DNA of 64,000 nucleotides from Billgrantia ethanolica (GCF_021404305.1 NZ_JABFTX010000001.1:558001-622000); one strand, 5' to 3'; numbered from the stretch's first letter, positions 36,949-46,675 are shown. The notes: generated by a model from the sequence alone, not told the origin. Translations and numbers: made by a program.

Positions 36949-37950
36949 TCAGGCAGCGCACTCGATGCGATTGCGCCCGTTGCGCTTGGCCTGGAGCAGC
37001 AGCGTGTCGGCACGATCGATCAGGTCGATCACGACGTCGTCGCCTGGCATCAGGCTGGCGATCCCGATACTCAGCGTCAAGCGGCTCGTCTGGGTGAGGG
37101 TGTTGCGCAGACGCTCGGCCAACTCCTGCGCGCCACTGGCCGTAGTCTCCGGCATCAGGATCAGGAATTCATCTCCGCCGTATCGACCCACCAGGTCGCA
37201 TTCGCGCACGGTGGCCAGTATCGTGCGTGCCACGCAGCGCAGGGCTTCGTCGCCCACCAAATGACCGCGTGCATCGTTGAGCGTCTTGAAATGGTCGATG
37301 TCGAGCATCAGCAGGCAAAGCGGTAACTCGTAGCGGCTGGCGCGCCTCAGCTCCTGTTCGGCCAGCTCAATCAGATAGCGCCGATTGTAGGTGCCGGTCA
37401 AATGGTCGTGAGTCGCCAGATAGGCCAATTTTTCGTTGGCCGCGACCAGTTCGGCGGTGCGCTCGCAGACACGGCGCTCCAGCTCGCCCGTGACCCCTTG
37501 GGTGAGCAAGTGTTGCCCGGGCGAGTACGCCAGATCGCGGGATATACCGAACAAGTGGGTCACCGTGCCCTCGGAGTTGGTGATGGGAACCAGCAGCGTC
37601 TGTTGATGCACGTGCTGATAAATTCCATCTCGGTCGAGATACTCGCCATTCTCTTCATATCGCACCGGTGCCCCGGACTCTACGCAGCGCCCAAGGTTGG
37701 TCAGCACACCGTGACACAGCGGTGCGGGTAGCGACTGTTCGATACGCTTGCCGATGACGGCATTCGTCTCTGCGCTCGTCGTCTCGTGCGTGAAGTTCAT
37801 GGCCTCGATCACGAAATTGCCCGGCCCCTCGACGCGGAGGATGAACATGTGTTCCGGGCAGTACTCCCACAGGCTGCGCACCAATAGCAGGCATGTGTTG
37901 GCATTGAGCTGACTGAGGATGTCCGTCGTCAACCAGGATTTCTGTTGCAT
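36949..37950 (-). CDS. PAS-GGDEF diguanylate cyclase
   Basis: A 333-residue soluble signalling protein. The N-terminal half (about 20-150) looks like a PAS sensor, with a short coiled linker (about 155-170) before the GGDEF domain (about 175-333). The active-site motif is intact (RYGGDEFLILMPE), and an RxxD product-inhibition site (RECD) lies five residues before it. It should synthesise cyclic di-GMP. ATG 37950 was chosen; a longer frame to 38022 lacks a ribosome site. Confidence 0.9.
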   Translation of the reverse strand: MQQKSWLTTDILSQLNANTCLLLVRSLWEYCPEHMFILRVEGPGNFVIEAMNFTHETTSAETNAVIGKRIEQSLPAPLCHGVLTNLGRCVESGAPVRYEENGEYLDRDGIYQHVHQQTLLVPITNSEGTVTHLFGISRDLAYSPGQHLLTQGVTGELERRVCERTAELVAANEKLAYLATHDHLTGTYNRRYLIELAEQELRRASRYELPLCLLMLDIDHFKTLNDARGHLVGDEALRCVARTILATVRECDLVGRYGGDEFLILMPETTASGAQELAERLRNTLTQTSRLTLSIGIASLMPGDDVVIDLIDRADTLLLQAKRNGRNRIECAA

Positions 37951-38180
37951 GGTTCGGCTCCCTTGAAGATGCCCTCCCTGTACCGAGAGGTGCACCGATC
38001 CTGTGCGATGCAGCATTAACACTAGGCGGCCGTAATTTTTCGTGCAGCATGGTTTTCGTCATGACTACGTGGGGTGGGTCATCACTTTTCTCTGCCCCTA
38101 GCATGAAGGAACTCAGGCTACGGTGCGGCCCGGCAAACCTATAATTGCTAAGTGTGTGCCAAGGCAAGGAGAGTCGCATC

Positions 38181-38933
38181 ATGACGAGCCGTGGCAAGTA
38201 CGTATATGGCGGGCTTGAGAGCGGTACCGGTTGTCTCTCGTGTTATCTCAATGCGCTGTGCATTGCCGAGGAGCTGTTGCCCGAGGAGACACTGCTGCTC
38301 AGCGAAATCGTCGCTCCCCCCATCCGTCTCGAAAAGCGGCAGGTGTTGTATCGCCAGGAGGCACCCTTCACCAGCCTGTATGTCGTGCGCACCGGCTGCC
38401 TCAAGCAGGAGACTGTCGTCGAAAGCGAACAGCTGCTCACGGCAATCTGGCTGCCCGGCAGTATTATCGGCTGTGATACCATCGGCCTGGAGCACTATCC
38501 TTCTACTGTCAGCGCTCTCGACACCGCGACCTTGTGCGAGTTGCCTTTCGAGCGGCTCGAGGCGGTGATGCAGAGATTGCCGAAATTGCGTCGACGCCTG
38601 CAGAGAACGATCAGCCGCAGCATGCAGCAGGAGCGCATGAGCCTGCAACGACTGCTGAGCCGTACGGCGGAGGCGCGTATGGCCTGCTTTCTGCTGGCTG
38701 TGTCGGATTGTTTTCATCGCCGTGGCTATTCTCCTACTCACTTTCGTTTGCCCGTATCGCGCAACGACATCGGCAGCTATCTGGGGCTGACCCAGGAGAC
38801 GGTCGGTAGAACCCTGGCTACTTATCAGGCTCAGCGGCTGCTGCGTGTCACTGGACGTGACTATCAGCTGCTCGATCTTGTAAGGCTCGAGCGCTTGGCC
38901 TCTTCCACTGGCAGGCGGCAGAAGAGGCCATGA
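38181..38933 (+). CDS. FNR/ANR-type oxygen-sensing regulator
   Basis: A 250-residue Crp/Fnr-family regulator. The N-terminal cysteines CLSCYLNALC (C-x2-C-x5-C) plus the later Cys in TATLCELPFE reproduce the four ligands of the FNR oxygen-sensitive 4Fe-4S cluster. The C-terminal winged helix has RLPVSRNDIGSYLGLTQETV with the recognition-helix pattern ETVGR, close to FNR's ETISR. It should switch genes in response to oxygen. Start 38181 follows AAGGAGAG. Which paralogue (FNR, ANR, DNR-like) is not settled. Confidence 0.88.
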   Translation: MTSRGKYVYGGLESGTGCLSCYLNALCIAEELLPEETLLLSEIVAPPIRLEKRQVLYRQEAPFTSLYVVRTGCLKQETVVESEQLLTAIWLPGSIIGCDTIGLEHYPSTVSALDTATLCELPFERLEAVMQRLPKLRRRLQRTISRSMQQERMSLQRLLSRTAEARMACFLLAVSDCFHRRGYSPTHFRLPVSRNDIGSYLGLTQETVGRTLATYQAQRLLRVTGRDYQLLDLVRLERLASSTGRRQKRP

Positions 38934-38945
38934 AGGGTTGACGGG

Positions 38946-39449
38946 TCAGGCTCTCTGAGCCACCGCAGGCGCTCTGTGCTGCTCCCAGAACTCCAGTAGG
39001 ACTCGGCATTCACCCTCCTTTTCGTTGACGAAATTGAGCAATGGCCGATGTAGTTCCGGTGTGGCATTGGTGTTCAACATCCACTCGAAGAAGTGCTTCG
39101 ATTCCATGGCCGCCCTGATGACATGCTCGATGACCTGTTCACCCATGACCTCGTCGACGATGAAGAAGTGAGGTTCCGGCATCGGAAAAGGCGCAACGTT
39201 GCCTGGTGCTCTGCCGATGCAGGCTTCGAGTTCCAGGCAGATGGCTACCTGGCGCAACTGGCCGAGACGCTTCTCGCACTGCAGGCCCAGTGTCGCCAGA
39301 AGTCGGCTCGTTTGTGGAGCCCTGGGTAGAAACCGAAGTGTCAGGCGGCGGTAGCGTTGGAGCTCGGCGGCTTCGTGCTCGTAAGCGAGAGTGAGCTGTT
39401 CGTGCGGCAGTAAAAGCAGTGAACGAGTCATGTCCATGAGGTGTTTCAT
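38946..39449 (-). CDS. Unknown helical protein, possibly ferritin-like
   Basis: A 167-residue protein I do not recognise. It is predicted all-helical with Glu and His placed as in four-helix di-iron proteins: YEHEAAELQRYRRL in the first helix, LGLQCEKRLGQL in the second, and EQVIEHVIRAAMESKHFFEW plus NEKEGECRVLLEF later. The N-terminal methionine choice (39449 or 39437) is open. It converges with the FNR-type regulator. Confidence 0.5.
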   Translation of the reverse strand: MKHLMDMTRSLLLLPHEQLTLAYEHEAAELQRYRRLTLRFLPRAPQTSRLLATLGLQCEKRLGQLRQVAICLELEACIGRAPGNVAPFPMPEPHFFIVDEVMGEQVIEHVIRAAMESKHFFEWMLNTNATPELHRPLLNFVNEKEGECRVLLEFWEQHRAPAVAQRA

Positions 39450-39707
39450 CCACGTTGTGCTGTCGTGATTGGTTCTTTGTTGATATTGCCCCGAGTGGGT
39501 GGGCTAAGCGATCTTAGAGAATGCCTTTTTAACGCCGCAACGACAGTTATCATGTTGGGGTTCGATATCCAGCCAATAGTGTGGAAGCCTGACAGTTGTC
39601 AATTCGAGGGGGCTACGAGGCGAGCGTGCCCTGTCGGCGAGAAAGGCTTGCAAGCCACCATTCCCGACACCATGGTGAAGGGAGCGATCGTCTAACGAGG
39701 GAGTGAC

Positions 39708-41087
39708 ATGAGCGATCATCGTATCGAACGCGACAGCATGGGTGAGCTGCGGGTGCCGGCCGCAGCGCTCTATGGCGCCCAGACCCAGCGTGCGGTGGAG
39801 AATTTTCCCGTGTCGGGTCAGCCGATGCCGGTGGCCTTCATTCATGCCATCGCCCGCATCAAGCTGGCAGCGGCCAAGGTCAACCGTGAGCTCGGTCTGC
39901 TCGACGCCGAGCGAGCCGAAGCCATCATTGCGGCGGCTCAGGAGATCGTCGACGGCAAGCACGACGACCAGTTTCCGGTGGACGTGTTCCAGACCGGTTC
40001 GGGCACCTCGAGCAACATGAACGTCAACGAGGTGATAGCCCACCTGGCCAGCCGCGAAGGGCTGAAGGTGGGGCCCAACGACCATGTCAACATGGGTCAG
40101 TCGAGCAACGACGTCATACCCACCGCCATCCATCTTTCTGCGGCGTTGGAGGTGACCGCGCAGCTGCGTCCCTCGCTGGTGGCAATGCGTGCCACCATCG
40201 ACGAACGGGCGCTGGAACTGGATCGCGTGGTGAAGACCGGACGTACCCATCTGATGGATGCCATGCCACTGCGCCTGGGGCAGGAGCTCGGCGGTTGGTC
40301 GAGCCAGGTCGGCCAGGCCATCGAGCGTATCGACAGCGCCATGGTGCGGCTGTCACGGCTGGCTCAGGGCGGTACGGCGGTAGGCACCGGGATCAACGCC
40401 CATCCCGAGTTCGCCGAGCGCATGGCAGGTCAACTGAGTGAGCAGACAGGGCTCGCTCTGGCGCCCAACGACAGCTTTTTCGCCAGCCTCGGCTCGCAGG
40501 ATGCGGCGGTGGAGCTTTCGGGGCAGCTCAAGGGGCTGGCCTGCGTGGTGATGAAGATCGCCAACGACCTGCGCTGGATGAACTCGGGGCCGTTGGCCGG
40601 CCTGGGCGAGATCGAGCTCGAAGCGCTGCAGCCGGGCAGCTCGATCATGCCGGGCAAGGTCAATCCTGTGCTTCCTGAGTCGGCGGCGCAGGCTGCTGCC
40701 CAGGTGATCGGTCTGGATGCGGCGATAACCGTGGCGGGGCAGAGCGGCAATTTTCAGCTCAACGTGATGCTGCCGCTGATCGGCTACAACCTGTTGACCT
40801 CGATTCGGCTGATGAGCAACACGGCACGTCTGCTCGGCGAGCGGGCCATTGCCACGTTCCGGGTGCGCGAGGATCGGCTGGCGGAGCCGCTGGCGCGCAA
40901 CCCGATCCTGGTCACGGCCCTGAACGGGGTAATCGGCTACGATGCCGCGGCCGCCATCGCCAAGCAGGCCTATCAGGCGGGGCGGCCGATCATCGACGTG
41001 GCCGAGGAACATACCGACCTGGGGCGCGAAGAGCTCGAGCGGCTGCTCGACCCGGCCCGCTTGACGCAGGGCGGCATCCCCGGCTGA
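39708..41087 (+). CDS. fumC: Class II fumarate hydratase
   Basis: A 459-residue, iron-independent fumarase of the TCA cycle. Family signature GSSIMPGKVNPVLPES near residues 316-331, plus QTGSGTSSNMNVNEV and TGRTHLMDAMPLRLGQE. Full length. The 258-bp gap upstream (39450-39707) holds no clear gene; I see no specific site in it. Confidence 0.96.
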   Translation: MSDHRIERDSMGELRVPAAALYGAQTQRAVENFPVSGQPMPVAFIHAIARIKLAAAKVNRELGLLDAERAEAIIAAAQEIVDGKHDDQFPVDVFQTGSGTSSNMNVNEVIAHLASREGLKVGPNDHVNMGQSSNDVIPTAIHLSAALEVTAQLRPSLVAMRATIDERALELDRVVKTGRTHLMDAMPLRLGQELGGWSSQVGQAIERIDSAMVRLSRLAQGGTAVGTGINAHPEFAERMAGQLSEQTGLALAPNDSFFASLGSQDAAVELSGQLKGLACVVMKIANDLRWMNSGPLAGLGEIELEALQPGSSIMPGKVNPVLPESAAQAAAQVIGLDAAITVAGQSGNFQLNVMLPLIGYNLLTSIRLMSNTARLLGERAIATFRVREDRLAEPLARNPILVTALNGVIGYDAAAAIAKQAYQAGRPIIDVAEEHTDLGREELERLLDPARLTQGGIPG

Positions 41088-41094
41088 AGCGACG

Positions 41095-42165
41095 CTATGT
41101 CTTCTGTTCGCGAACGCTGGCTTCGCCGATGGTGGTGCGTGCCCATGCACGCTCTTCACCATCGGCTTCCGGGGTGTCGTGTTCATCGCTCCGCGAGGGG
41201 CGGAAGCAGAGCGAGGCCAGAATGGGGAAGTGGTCCGAGCCAAAGTATGGCAGCCTCTCCAGCGCCACCAAGGTGAAGTGCTCCGTGGTGAATATATGGT
41301 CGAGCGGCCAGCGCAACAACGGGTAGCGGGCGTGGAAGGTACTGTACATGCCGCGCCCGCGGCGAGGGTCGAGCATGCCGCTGATGCGGCAGAAGAGCCT
41401 CGTGGTCCGTGACCAAGCCACGTCGTTCAGGTCGCCGGCGACAATGGTGGGCATTGGGGTGCGATGGACCGCTTGGCCGATCAGGAGCAGCTCAGCGTCG
41501 CGCCACAGCGTCTCTTCACTCTCGTTCGGGGCGGGTGGACGCGGGTGCAGCGCATGAAGGCGTATGGTATCGCCGCTTTCGAGCGTGACGTCGGTATGGA
41601 TGGAGGGGATGTCGTCCTGAATCAGCCACTCGACGCGGGTGTCGCTCAGCGGCAGGCGCGAGTAAAGATGCATGCCGTACAAATTGTCGAGGGGAATCTT
41701 GACGCTGTGCGGCCATGCCGCTTCGAGACCGGCGTCGAGATGCTTCTGCCACCAGGCATCCGATTCCAGGGTCAGGACCAGATCGGGTTCGTGCTGATGA
41801 ATGATTGCAATCAACTCAGCGGCACGACGATTGGGCGTCAGTACGTTGGCGATCAGCAGCGAGATACAGGGTGCTGTCTGACCCGGCTCGGCATCCTTGA
41901 CCTGCACTGGCCACAAACGGGTCCATGGGAGTATGAAGCGTGCCTGGAGGGCCACGACCAGCAGGCCAGTGGCGGCTAGCGACCAGCCCCAGGGTGAACC
42001 TAGGGGCAAGGCGAGCAGTGCGGCGACCAGGGCGGCCGATGCCAACTGCAAACGGGGGAATTCGCAGGCGCGTATCCACCACCAGCGCAGTGGTAATTTG
42101 GCAATGACGGTGGCAAAGAGCAGGAGCGCGACCAAGCCACCAAGCGCGATCTGGAAGAAGGCCAT
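41095..42165 (-). CDS. Membrane protein with endonuclease/exonuclease/phosphatase domain
   Basis: A 356-residue protein with an N-terminal membrane part of about three helices (1-85) and a C-terminal EEP-fold domain (about 95-340): LLIANVLTPNRRAAELIAII, the catalytic-type ESDAWW, GDLNDVAWS and the terminal FGSDHFPILASL with the SDH motif. Such proteins (YafD-like) hydrolyse phosphodiesters, but the substrate is unknown. It converges with fumC, 7 bp apart. Confidence 0.82.
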   Translation of the reverse strand: MAFFQIALGGLVALLLFATVIAKLPLRWWWIRACEFPRLQLASAALVAALLALPLGSPWGWSLAATGLLVVALQARFILPWTRLWPVQVKDAEPGQTAPCISLLIANVLTPNRRAAELIAIIHQHEPDLVLTLESDAWWQKHLDAGLEAAWPHSVKIPLDNLYGMHLYSRLPLSDTRVEWLIQDDIPSIHTDVTLESGDTIRLHALHPRPPAPNESEETLWRDAELLLIGQAVHRTPMPTIVAGDLNDVAWSRTTRLFCRISGMLDPRRGRGMYSTFHARYPLLRWPLDHIFTTEHFTLVALERLPYFGSDHFPILASLCFRPSRSDEHDTPEADGEERAWARTTIGEASVREQKT

Positions 42166-42222
42166 GGCGGCTCCCTGTTAGGCCGTTTGCTCATTCTCCC
42201 TTCAGCCTACGGCATGTCGCTA

Positions 42223-43725
42223 TCACGCCGCCAGCACTTGACGATGCGCCTCCACATGACGCGCCAGGCGCTCAACCTGTCGTGGCGTCAGCCGCAGGCC
42301 CAGCTTGGTGCGCCGCCACAGGATGTCCTCGACGGTGGTGGCCCATTCATGGTCGACCAGATAGTCGGCTTCGGCGACGGTCAGGCCGGCGCCGAAATGT
42401 TCGCCCAGGTCCTCTTCGCATTGGGCGCCTGCGAGGAAGCGCAGGCACAGGCTGCCGTAACTACGCGCGAAGCGCCGTGCTCGCGCCTCCCCGAGCCAGG
42501 GGTAGTCGTGCAGCAGGTGCGCCATGAAATTTTCCTGGTTGCCGAACTCGCCTCCGGGCAGGGCGGCTTCGGCGGTCCAGCTCGGTCCCATGGCTGGTAG
42601 GACGGGTTTGAGCTGCTTCAAGGCGGCTTCCGCCAGCTTGCGATAGGTGGTGATCTTGCCGCCGAATACCGAGAGCAGCGGGGCGCCCTGATCGTCGAAC
42701 GCCAGGGTGTAATCCCGGGTCATGGCCGAGGGCTCGGCCGATTCGTCGTCGCAGAGGGGGCGTACGCCGGAGAAGCTCGATATGACGTCGCTGCGCTGAA
42801 GCTGACGGCGGAAGTGGGCGTTGACCACGCCAAGCAGATAATCAACTTCCTCTTCACTGATGGCAGCCTGGGCCGGGTCGCCCTGATAACGGCGGTCCGT
42901 TGTGCCGATCAGACTGAAGTCGTCCTCGTAGGGGAGGACGAAAACGATGCGTCGGTCGCTGTTCTGCAGGATGTAGGCGCGGTCGTCGCCGTTCAGCCGC
43001 GGCACGATCACATGGCTGCCCTGAATCATGCGGATGCTATAGCGGGAGTTGCGTGCCGCCTGCTCGCGGACCACCTGTTCGACCCATGGGCCGGCGGCGT
43101 TGACCAAGGTGCGCGCCTGGCGCTCGAAGCGCTCGCCGCTGCGGACGTCCTCCAGCTCGATGCGCCAGATGCCGCCCTCCTCCTTCGCTCCTATGCAACG
43201 GGTGCGCACCATAATCTCAGCGCCACCTTCGCGTGCCTGCAAGGCGTTGAGTACCACCAGTCGAGCATCGTCCACCCAGCAATCGGAATATTCGAATCCG
43301 CGCTTGATCCCCACCTGCAAGGGCGAATCCGCGGCGAAACGAACGCTACGTGAACCGGGCAGCATCTTCCGCTTGCCCAAATGGTCGTAGAGGAACAGGC
43401 CGGCCCGGATCATCCAGGCGGGGCGCAGGTGGGAGCGGTGCGGGAGTATGAAACGCAGCGGCCAGATAATGTGCGGCGCCTTGCGCAGCAGCACTTCGCG
43501 CTCACGCAGCGCCTCCCCCACGAGGCGGAACTCATGATGTTCGAGATAGCGCAATCCACCATGAATCAGCTTGCTACTGGCTGAGGACGTGGCGCCGGCC
43601 AGGTCCCCCTGCTCGCACAGGCTGACCGACAGGCCACGTCCGGCAGCATCGTTGGCAATACCGGTACCGTTGATACCGCCGCCGATGATGAAGAGGTCGA
43701 GTAGGTGGTGCGACGTGTTCGCCAT
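42223..43725 (-). CDS. glpD: Aerobic glycerol-3-phosphate dehydrogenase
   Basis: A 500-residue FAD enzyme at the inner membrane that oxidises glycerol 3-phosphate to DHAP and passes electrons to ubiquinone. FAD-binding motif DLFIIGGGINGTGIANDAAG near the N terminus, then SSKLIHGGLRYLE, and DFSLIGTTDRRY. ATG 43725 was chosen because it directly precedes the FAD motif. The GlpR operator lies 52 bp upstream. Confidence 0.96.
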   Translation of the reverse strand: MANTSHHLLDLFIIGGGINGTGIANDAAGRGLSVSLCEQGDLAGATSSASSKLIHGGLRYLEHHEFRLVGEALREREVLLRKAPHIIWPLRFILPHRSHLRPAWMIRAGLFLYDHLGKRKMLPGSRSVRFAADSPLQVGIKRGFEYSDCWVDDARLVVLNALQAREGGAEIMVRTRCIGAKEEGGIWRIELEDVRSGERFERQARTLVNAAGPWVEQVVREQAARNSRYSIRMIQGSHVIVPRLNGDDRAYILQNSDRRIVFVLPYEDDFSLIGTTDRRYQGDPAQAAISEEEVDYLLGVVNAHFRRQLQRSDVISSFSGVRPLCDDESAEPSAMTRDYTLAFDDQGAPLLSVFGGKITTYRKLAEAALKQLKPVLPAMGPSWTAEAALPGGEFGNQENFMAHLLHDYPWLGEARARRFARSYGSLCLRFLAGAQCEEDLGEHFGAGLTVAEADYLVDHEWATTVEDILWRRTKLGLRLTPRQVERLARHVEAHRQVLAA

Positions 43726-43776
43726 GGATTGAAGGCTCCGATCTCGCGTCAGCAATGAGCTGGCTTTCAAACAGTG

Positions 43777-43796
43777 TATGTTTGAAAACGAACATA
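43777..43796. promoter_or_regulatory. GlpR operator before glpD
   Basis: TATGTTTGAAAACGAACATA differs at only three positions from the enterobacterial-type operator TATGTTCGATAACGAACATA. A further half-site (TCGAACAT) follows at about 43809-43816. The adjacent glpR gene supplies the regulator. Confidence 0.75.
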
Positions 43797-43833
43797 GATC
43801 AATCGAAATCGAACATCAAGGCTCGGAGGCAAA

Positions 43834-43857
43834 CGCGCCGACATATAGGTCGGCGCG
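43834..43857 (-). terminator. Hairpin after glpR
   Basis: Perfect 9-bp stem CGCGCCGAC with GTCGGCGCG, loop ATATAG, 46 bp beyond the glpR stop on the reverse strand. Confidence 0.55.
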
Positions 43858-43902
43858 GTGCAAGTCGCAAGGGGGAAGGCCGAAAGGGAGAGGTCGAGCA
43901 AG

Positions 43903-44661
43903 TCAGGCGATATGCAGGGCGACGTCGTTGACCTGCATCAGATGAACGATGCGCTCGGGGGGTTGGCGGTCGGTGAACAGCGCATCCAACTGGGCGATGT
44001 TGCCCTGGCGCACGACGGGGTTGCGGTGGAACTTCGAATGGTCCGCGGTCAGGTAGACCTGACGGGAGTTGCGGATGATGGCCTGGGCCACGCGCGCTTC
44101 CTGATAGTCGAATTCGAGCAGGGAGCCATCCTCATCGATACCGCTGATACCGATAATGCCGAAGTCCACCTTGAACTGATTGATGAAATCGATGGTGGCC
44201 TCGCCGATGATGCCGCCATCACGTGAGCGGACCTGGCCGCCGGCGATGATGACGTTGAAATCTTCTTTGTGCTGAAGGATTGCCGCCACGTTGAGGTTGT
44301 TGGTGATCACCTCTAGCCCTTGGTGATCGAGCAGCGCTTCGGCTACGACTTCATTGCTGGTACCGATATTGATGAACAGCGAGGCGTGATCGGGAATGTG
44401 GCTGGCCACCAGATTGGCGATGCGTCGCTTGGCCTCGAGGTTGAGGTTCTTGCGCGTGCTGTAGGCGGTGTTGACGGTGCTCGATTCGAGCCCGGCGCCG
44501 CCGTGCACGCGCCGGATCATGCCCTCTTCCGCCAGAGCGTTGAGATCGCGGCGTATGGTCTGTGGCGTGACCGAAAAATGTTCGGTCAGCTGTTCGATAC
44601 TGGCGTAGCCCTGGCGGCGTACCAGTTCAACGATGGCATCTTGTCGCTGTTGCTGGTTCAT
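43903..44661 (-). CDS. glpR: Glycerol-3-phosphate regulon repressor, DeoR family
   Basis: A 252-residue DeoR-type repressor. The helix-turn-helix reads YASIEQLTEHFSVTPQTIRR followed by DLNALAEEGMIRRVHGGAG; the effector domain has FINIGTSNEVVAEALL and GIIGISGIDEDGSLLEFDY. Lies between glpD and glpK, so it should repress both and release with glycerol 3-phosphate. Confidence 0.93.
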   Translation of the reverse strand: MNQQQRQDAIVELVRRQGYASIEQLTEHFSVTPQTIRRDLNALAEEGMIRRVHGGAGLESSTVNTAYSTRKNLNLEAKRRIANLVASHIPDHASLFINIGTSNEVVAEALLDHQGLEVITNNLNVAAILQHKEDFNVIIAGGQVRSRDGGIIGEATIDFINQFKVDFGIIGISGIDEDGSLLEFDYQEARVAQAIIRNSRQVYLTADHSKFHRNPVVRQGNIAQLDALFTDRQPPERIVHLMQVNDVALHIA

Positions 44662-44773
44662 GATGGCTCCCTATCGATCACGCGAGTGTAAGCGATTCGG
44701 TACGCTTGCGCAGGCATTCGAGGGATGCTTATACGAAAGTCGTAAAGCATTCCGAACATACTCGGGTACTCTT

Positions 44774-44793
44774 GGTGATCATAAACGAACATA
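44774..44793. promoter_or_regulatory. Weaker GlpR-like operator before glpK
   Basis: GGTGATCATAAACGAACATA keeps the right half AACGAACATA of the GlpR site, with a partial left half. A second half-site CGAACATA is at 44753-44760. The region lies between glpR and glpK and could regulate both directions. Confidence 0.5.
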
Positions 44794-44810
44794 CAATGAC
44801 AGGATGACTC

Positions 44811-46292
44811 ATGGCCGACTATCTGCTTGCCATCGATCAGGGCACCACCAGTTCGCGCGCCATCCTCTTCGACCGTGGCGGCCATGTGATCCAAGTTGCA
44901 CAGCGCGAGTTTCCGCAGCACTTTCCCCACGATGGCTGGGTCGAGCACGACCCTGAAGACATCTGGGACACGGTGCTGTCGACCTGTCGAGAGGCGGTCG
45001 AGGCCTCGGGCGTTGCGCTGAACGATATCGCCGGCGTCGGTATCACCAATCAGCGCGAGACCACGCTGCTGTGGGATCGCGCGACCGGCAAGCCTCTCTA
45101 CAACGCCATCGTGTGGCAGGATCGACGCACCGCCGACTTCTGCCGCGAGCTGCAGAAAAAAGGGCATGCCGAGCTGGTGCAATCGCACACGGGGCTGCTG
45201 ATCGATCCCTACTTCTCGGCAACCAAGCTGGCCTGGCTGCTGGATAACGTGGAAGGGGCGCGTGAGCGTGCCGAGCGTGGGGAGCTGGCCTTCGGCACGG
45301 TGGACACCTTCCTGCTGTGGCGACTGACCGGGGGGCGGGTCCACGCCACGGATGCCACCAACGCCTCGCGCACCATGCTGTTCGATATCCATGCCCAGCA
45401 GTGGGACGACGAGCTGCTCGAGCTGTTCAGGATTCCCCGTGGTTTGCTTCCCGAAGTGCGCGACAGCAGCGCAGATTTCGGCACCACCGATGCGCGCTGG
45501 CTGGGCGCGGAGCTTCCCATCGGTGGGGTGGTGGGCGATCAGCAGGCGGCGCTGGTCGGGCAGGCATGTTTCGAGCCCGGCATGGGCAAGAGCACCTACG
45601 GCACCGGATGCTTCATGATCGTCAACACCGGTGACAGGCCGGCCAGGTCGCGCAACCGCCTGCTCTCTACCGTGGCCTATCGCCTGGACGGCAAGACCAC
45701 CTATGCCATGGAGGGCAGCATCTTCGTCGCTGGCGCTGCGGTGCAGTGGCTGCGCGACGGCTTGAAGCTGTTCAAGGATGCCGCCGAGACGGAGGCGCTG
45801 GCCAAGCAGACCCGCGACGGTCACAGCGTCTATCTGGTGCCGGCTTTCACCGGGCTGGGAGCGCCCCACTGGGATCCCAGGGCGAGAGGAGCGATCTTCG
45901 GTCTGACTCGTGACACCGGAATTGCCGAAATCGTCGCTGCCGGCCTGCAGGCGGTCTGCTATCAGACCCGCGATCTGCAAGCCTGCATGAGCGACGACAT
46001 GGGCGTACCACCGGGAACCCTGCGTGTCGATGGCGGCATGGTGGCCAACTCCTGGCTGGTACAGTTCCTCGCCGACATGCTGGGGGTTCAGGTCGACCGG
46101 CCGACGGTGCTCGAGACGACCGCGCTGGGGGCGGCTTACATGGCCGGTCTGCGCTTCGGTTGGTACCGCGACCTGGAGGAGATCGCCGAGCTGTGGCGCT
46201 GTGAGCGCAGCTTCATGCCCAGCATGCCGGAAACCGAACGGGAGCGACTCTATCAAGGCTGGCTCGAAGCGGTGGAGCGGGTAAAAAGCTAG
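44811..46292 (+). CDS. glpK: Glycerol kinase
   Basis: A 493-residue FGGY-family kinase that phosphorylates glycerol. N-terminal phosphate loop [36 protein letters not shown], and the C-terminal [13 protein letters not shown]. Length is standard. Start 44811 follows ACAGGATGACTC. No glycerol facilitator gene (glpF) is in the window. Confidence 0.97.
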   Translation: MADYLLAIDQGTTSSRAILFDRGGHVIQVAQREFPQHFPHDGWVEHDPEDIWDTVLSTCREAVEASGVALNDIAGVGITNQRETTLLWDRATGKPLYNAIVWQDRRTADFCRELQKKGHAELVQSHTGLLIDPYFSATKLAWLLDNVEGARERAERGELAFGTVDTFLLWRLTGGRVHATDATNASRTMLFDIHAQQWDDELLELFRIPRGLLPEVRDSSADFGTTDARWLGAELPIGGVVGDQQAALVGQACFEPGMGKSTYGTGCFMIVNTGDRPARSRNRLLSTVAYRLDGKTTYAMEGSIFVAGAAVQWLRDGLKLFKDAAETEALAKQTRDGHSVYLVPAFTGLGAPHWDPRARGAIFGLTRDTGIAEIVAAGLQAVCYQTRDLQACMSDDMGVPPGTLRVDGGMVANSWLVQFLADMLGVQVDRPTVLETTALGAAYMAGLRFGWYRDLEEIAELWRCERSFMPSMPETERERLYQGWLEAVERVKS

Positions 46293-46374
46293 TGTGAGGC
46301 TTGCAAAATCCAGCGATATCGGTAAGATATGCATCCGTTGCCGCAGCTTGGCGGGCAACGAAAAAGCCGAACAC

Positions 46375-46451
46375 AGGACCATAGCTCAGTTGGTTAGAGC
46401 GCCACGTTGACATCGTGGAGGTCGGCGGTTCAAATCCGCCTGGTCCTACCA
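46375..46451 (+). tRNA. tRNA-Val(GAC), copy 1
   Basis: A 77-nt cloverleaf with encoded CCA. Acceptor AGGACCA pairs with TGGTCCT; D arm AGCTCAGTTGGTTAGAGC; anticodon stem CCACG/CGTGG with loop TTGACAT, giving anticodon GAC (Val); T arm GGCGG-TTCAAAT-CCGCC. Confidence 0.95.
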
Positions 46452-46478
46452 GCTTTCTCTATCGGCTTCGTCGACATT

Positions 46479-46510
46479 GTCTCTTGGACATAGTCTCTTG
46501 GACATAGTCT
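46479..46510 (+). repeat. Short tandem repeat in the tRNA spacer
   Basis: GTCTCTTGGACATA occurs twice in tandem (46479-46492 and 46493-46506) plus a partial third GTCT, between the two tRNA-Val genes. Confidence 0.8.
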
Positions 46511-46511
46511 C

Positions 46512-46588
46512 AGGACCATAGCTCAGTTGGTTAGAGCGCCACGTTGACATCGTGGAGGTCAGCGGTTCAAATCCGCTTGGTCCTACCA
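46512..46588 (+). tRNA. tRNA-Val(GAC), copy 2
   Basis: A 77-nt cloverleaf identical to copy 1 except for the outer T-stem pair, which is A-T (AGCGG with CCGCT) in place of G-C. The change is compensated, so the gene is probably functional. CCA is encoded. Confidence 0.95.
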
Positions 46589-46594
46589 GCATTC

Positions 46595-46635
46595 CGAAAC
46601 GCCCCCTGGCATTCTCCAGGGGGCGTTTCGCTTTT
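46595..46635 (+). terminator. Rho-independent terminator of the tRNA-Val genes
   Basis: Perfect 15-bp stem CGAAACGCCCCCTGG with CCAGGGGGCGTTTCG, loop CATTCT, then CTTTT. Confidence 0.9.
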
Positions 46636-46675
46636 CGGCACCTGCGACTTTATTCCCCTGGCCGACGGCTTTTCC

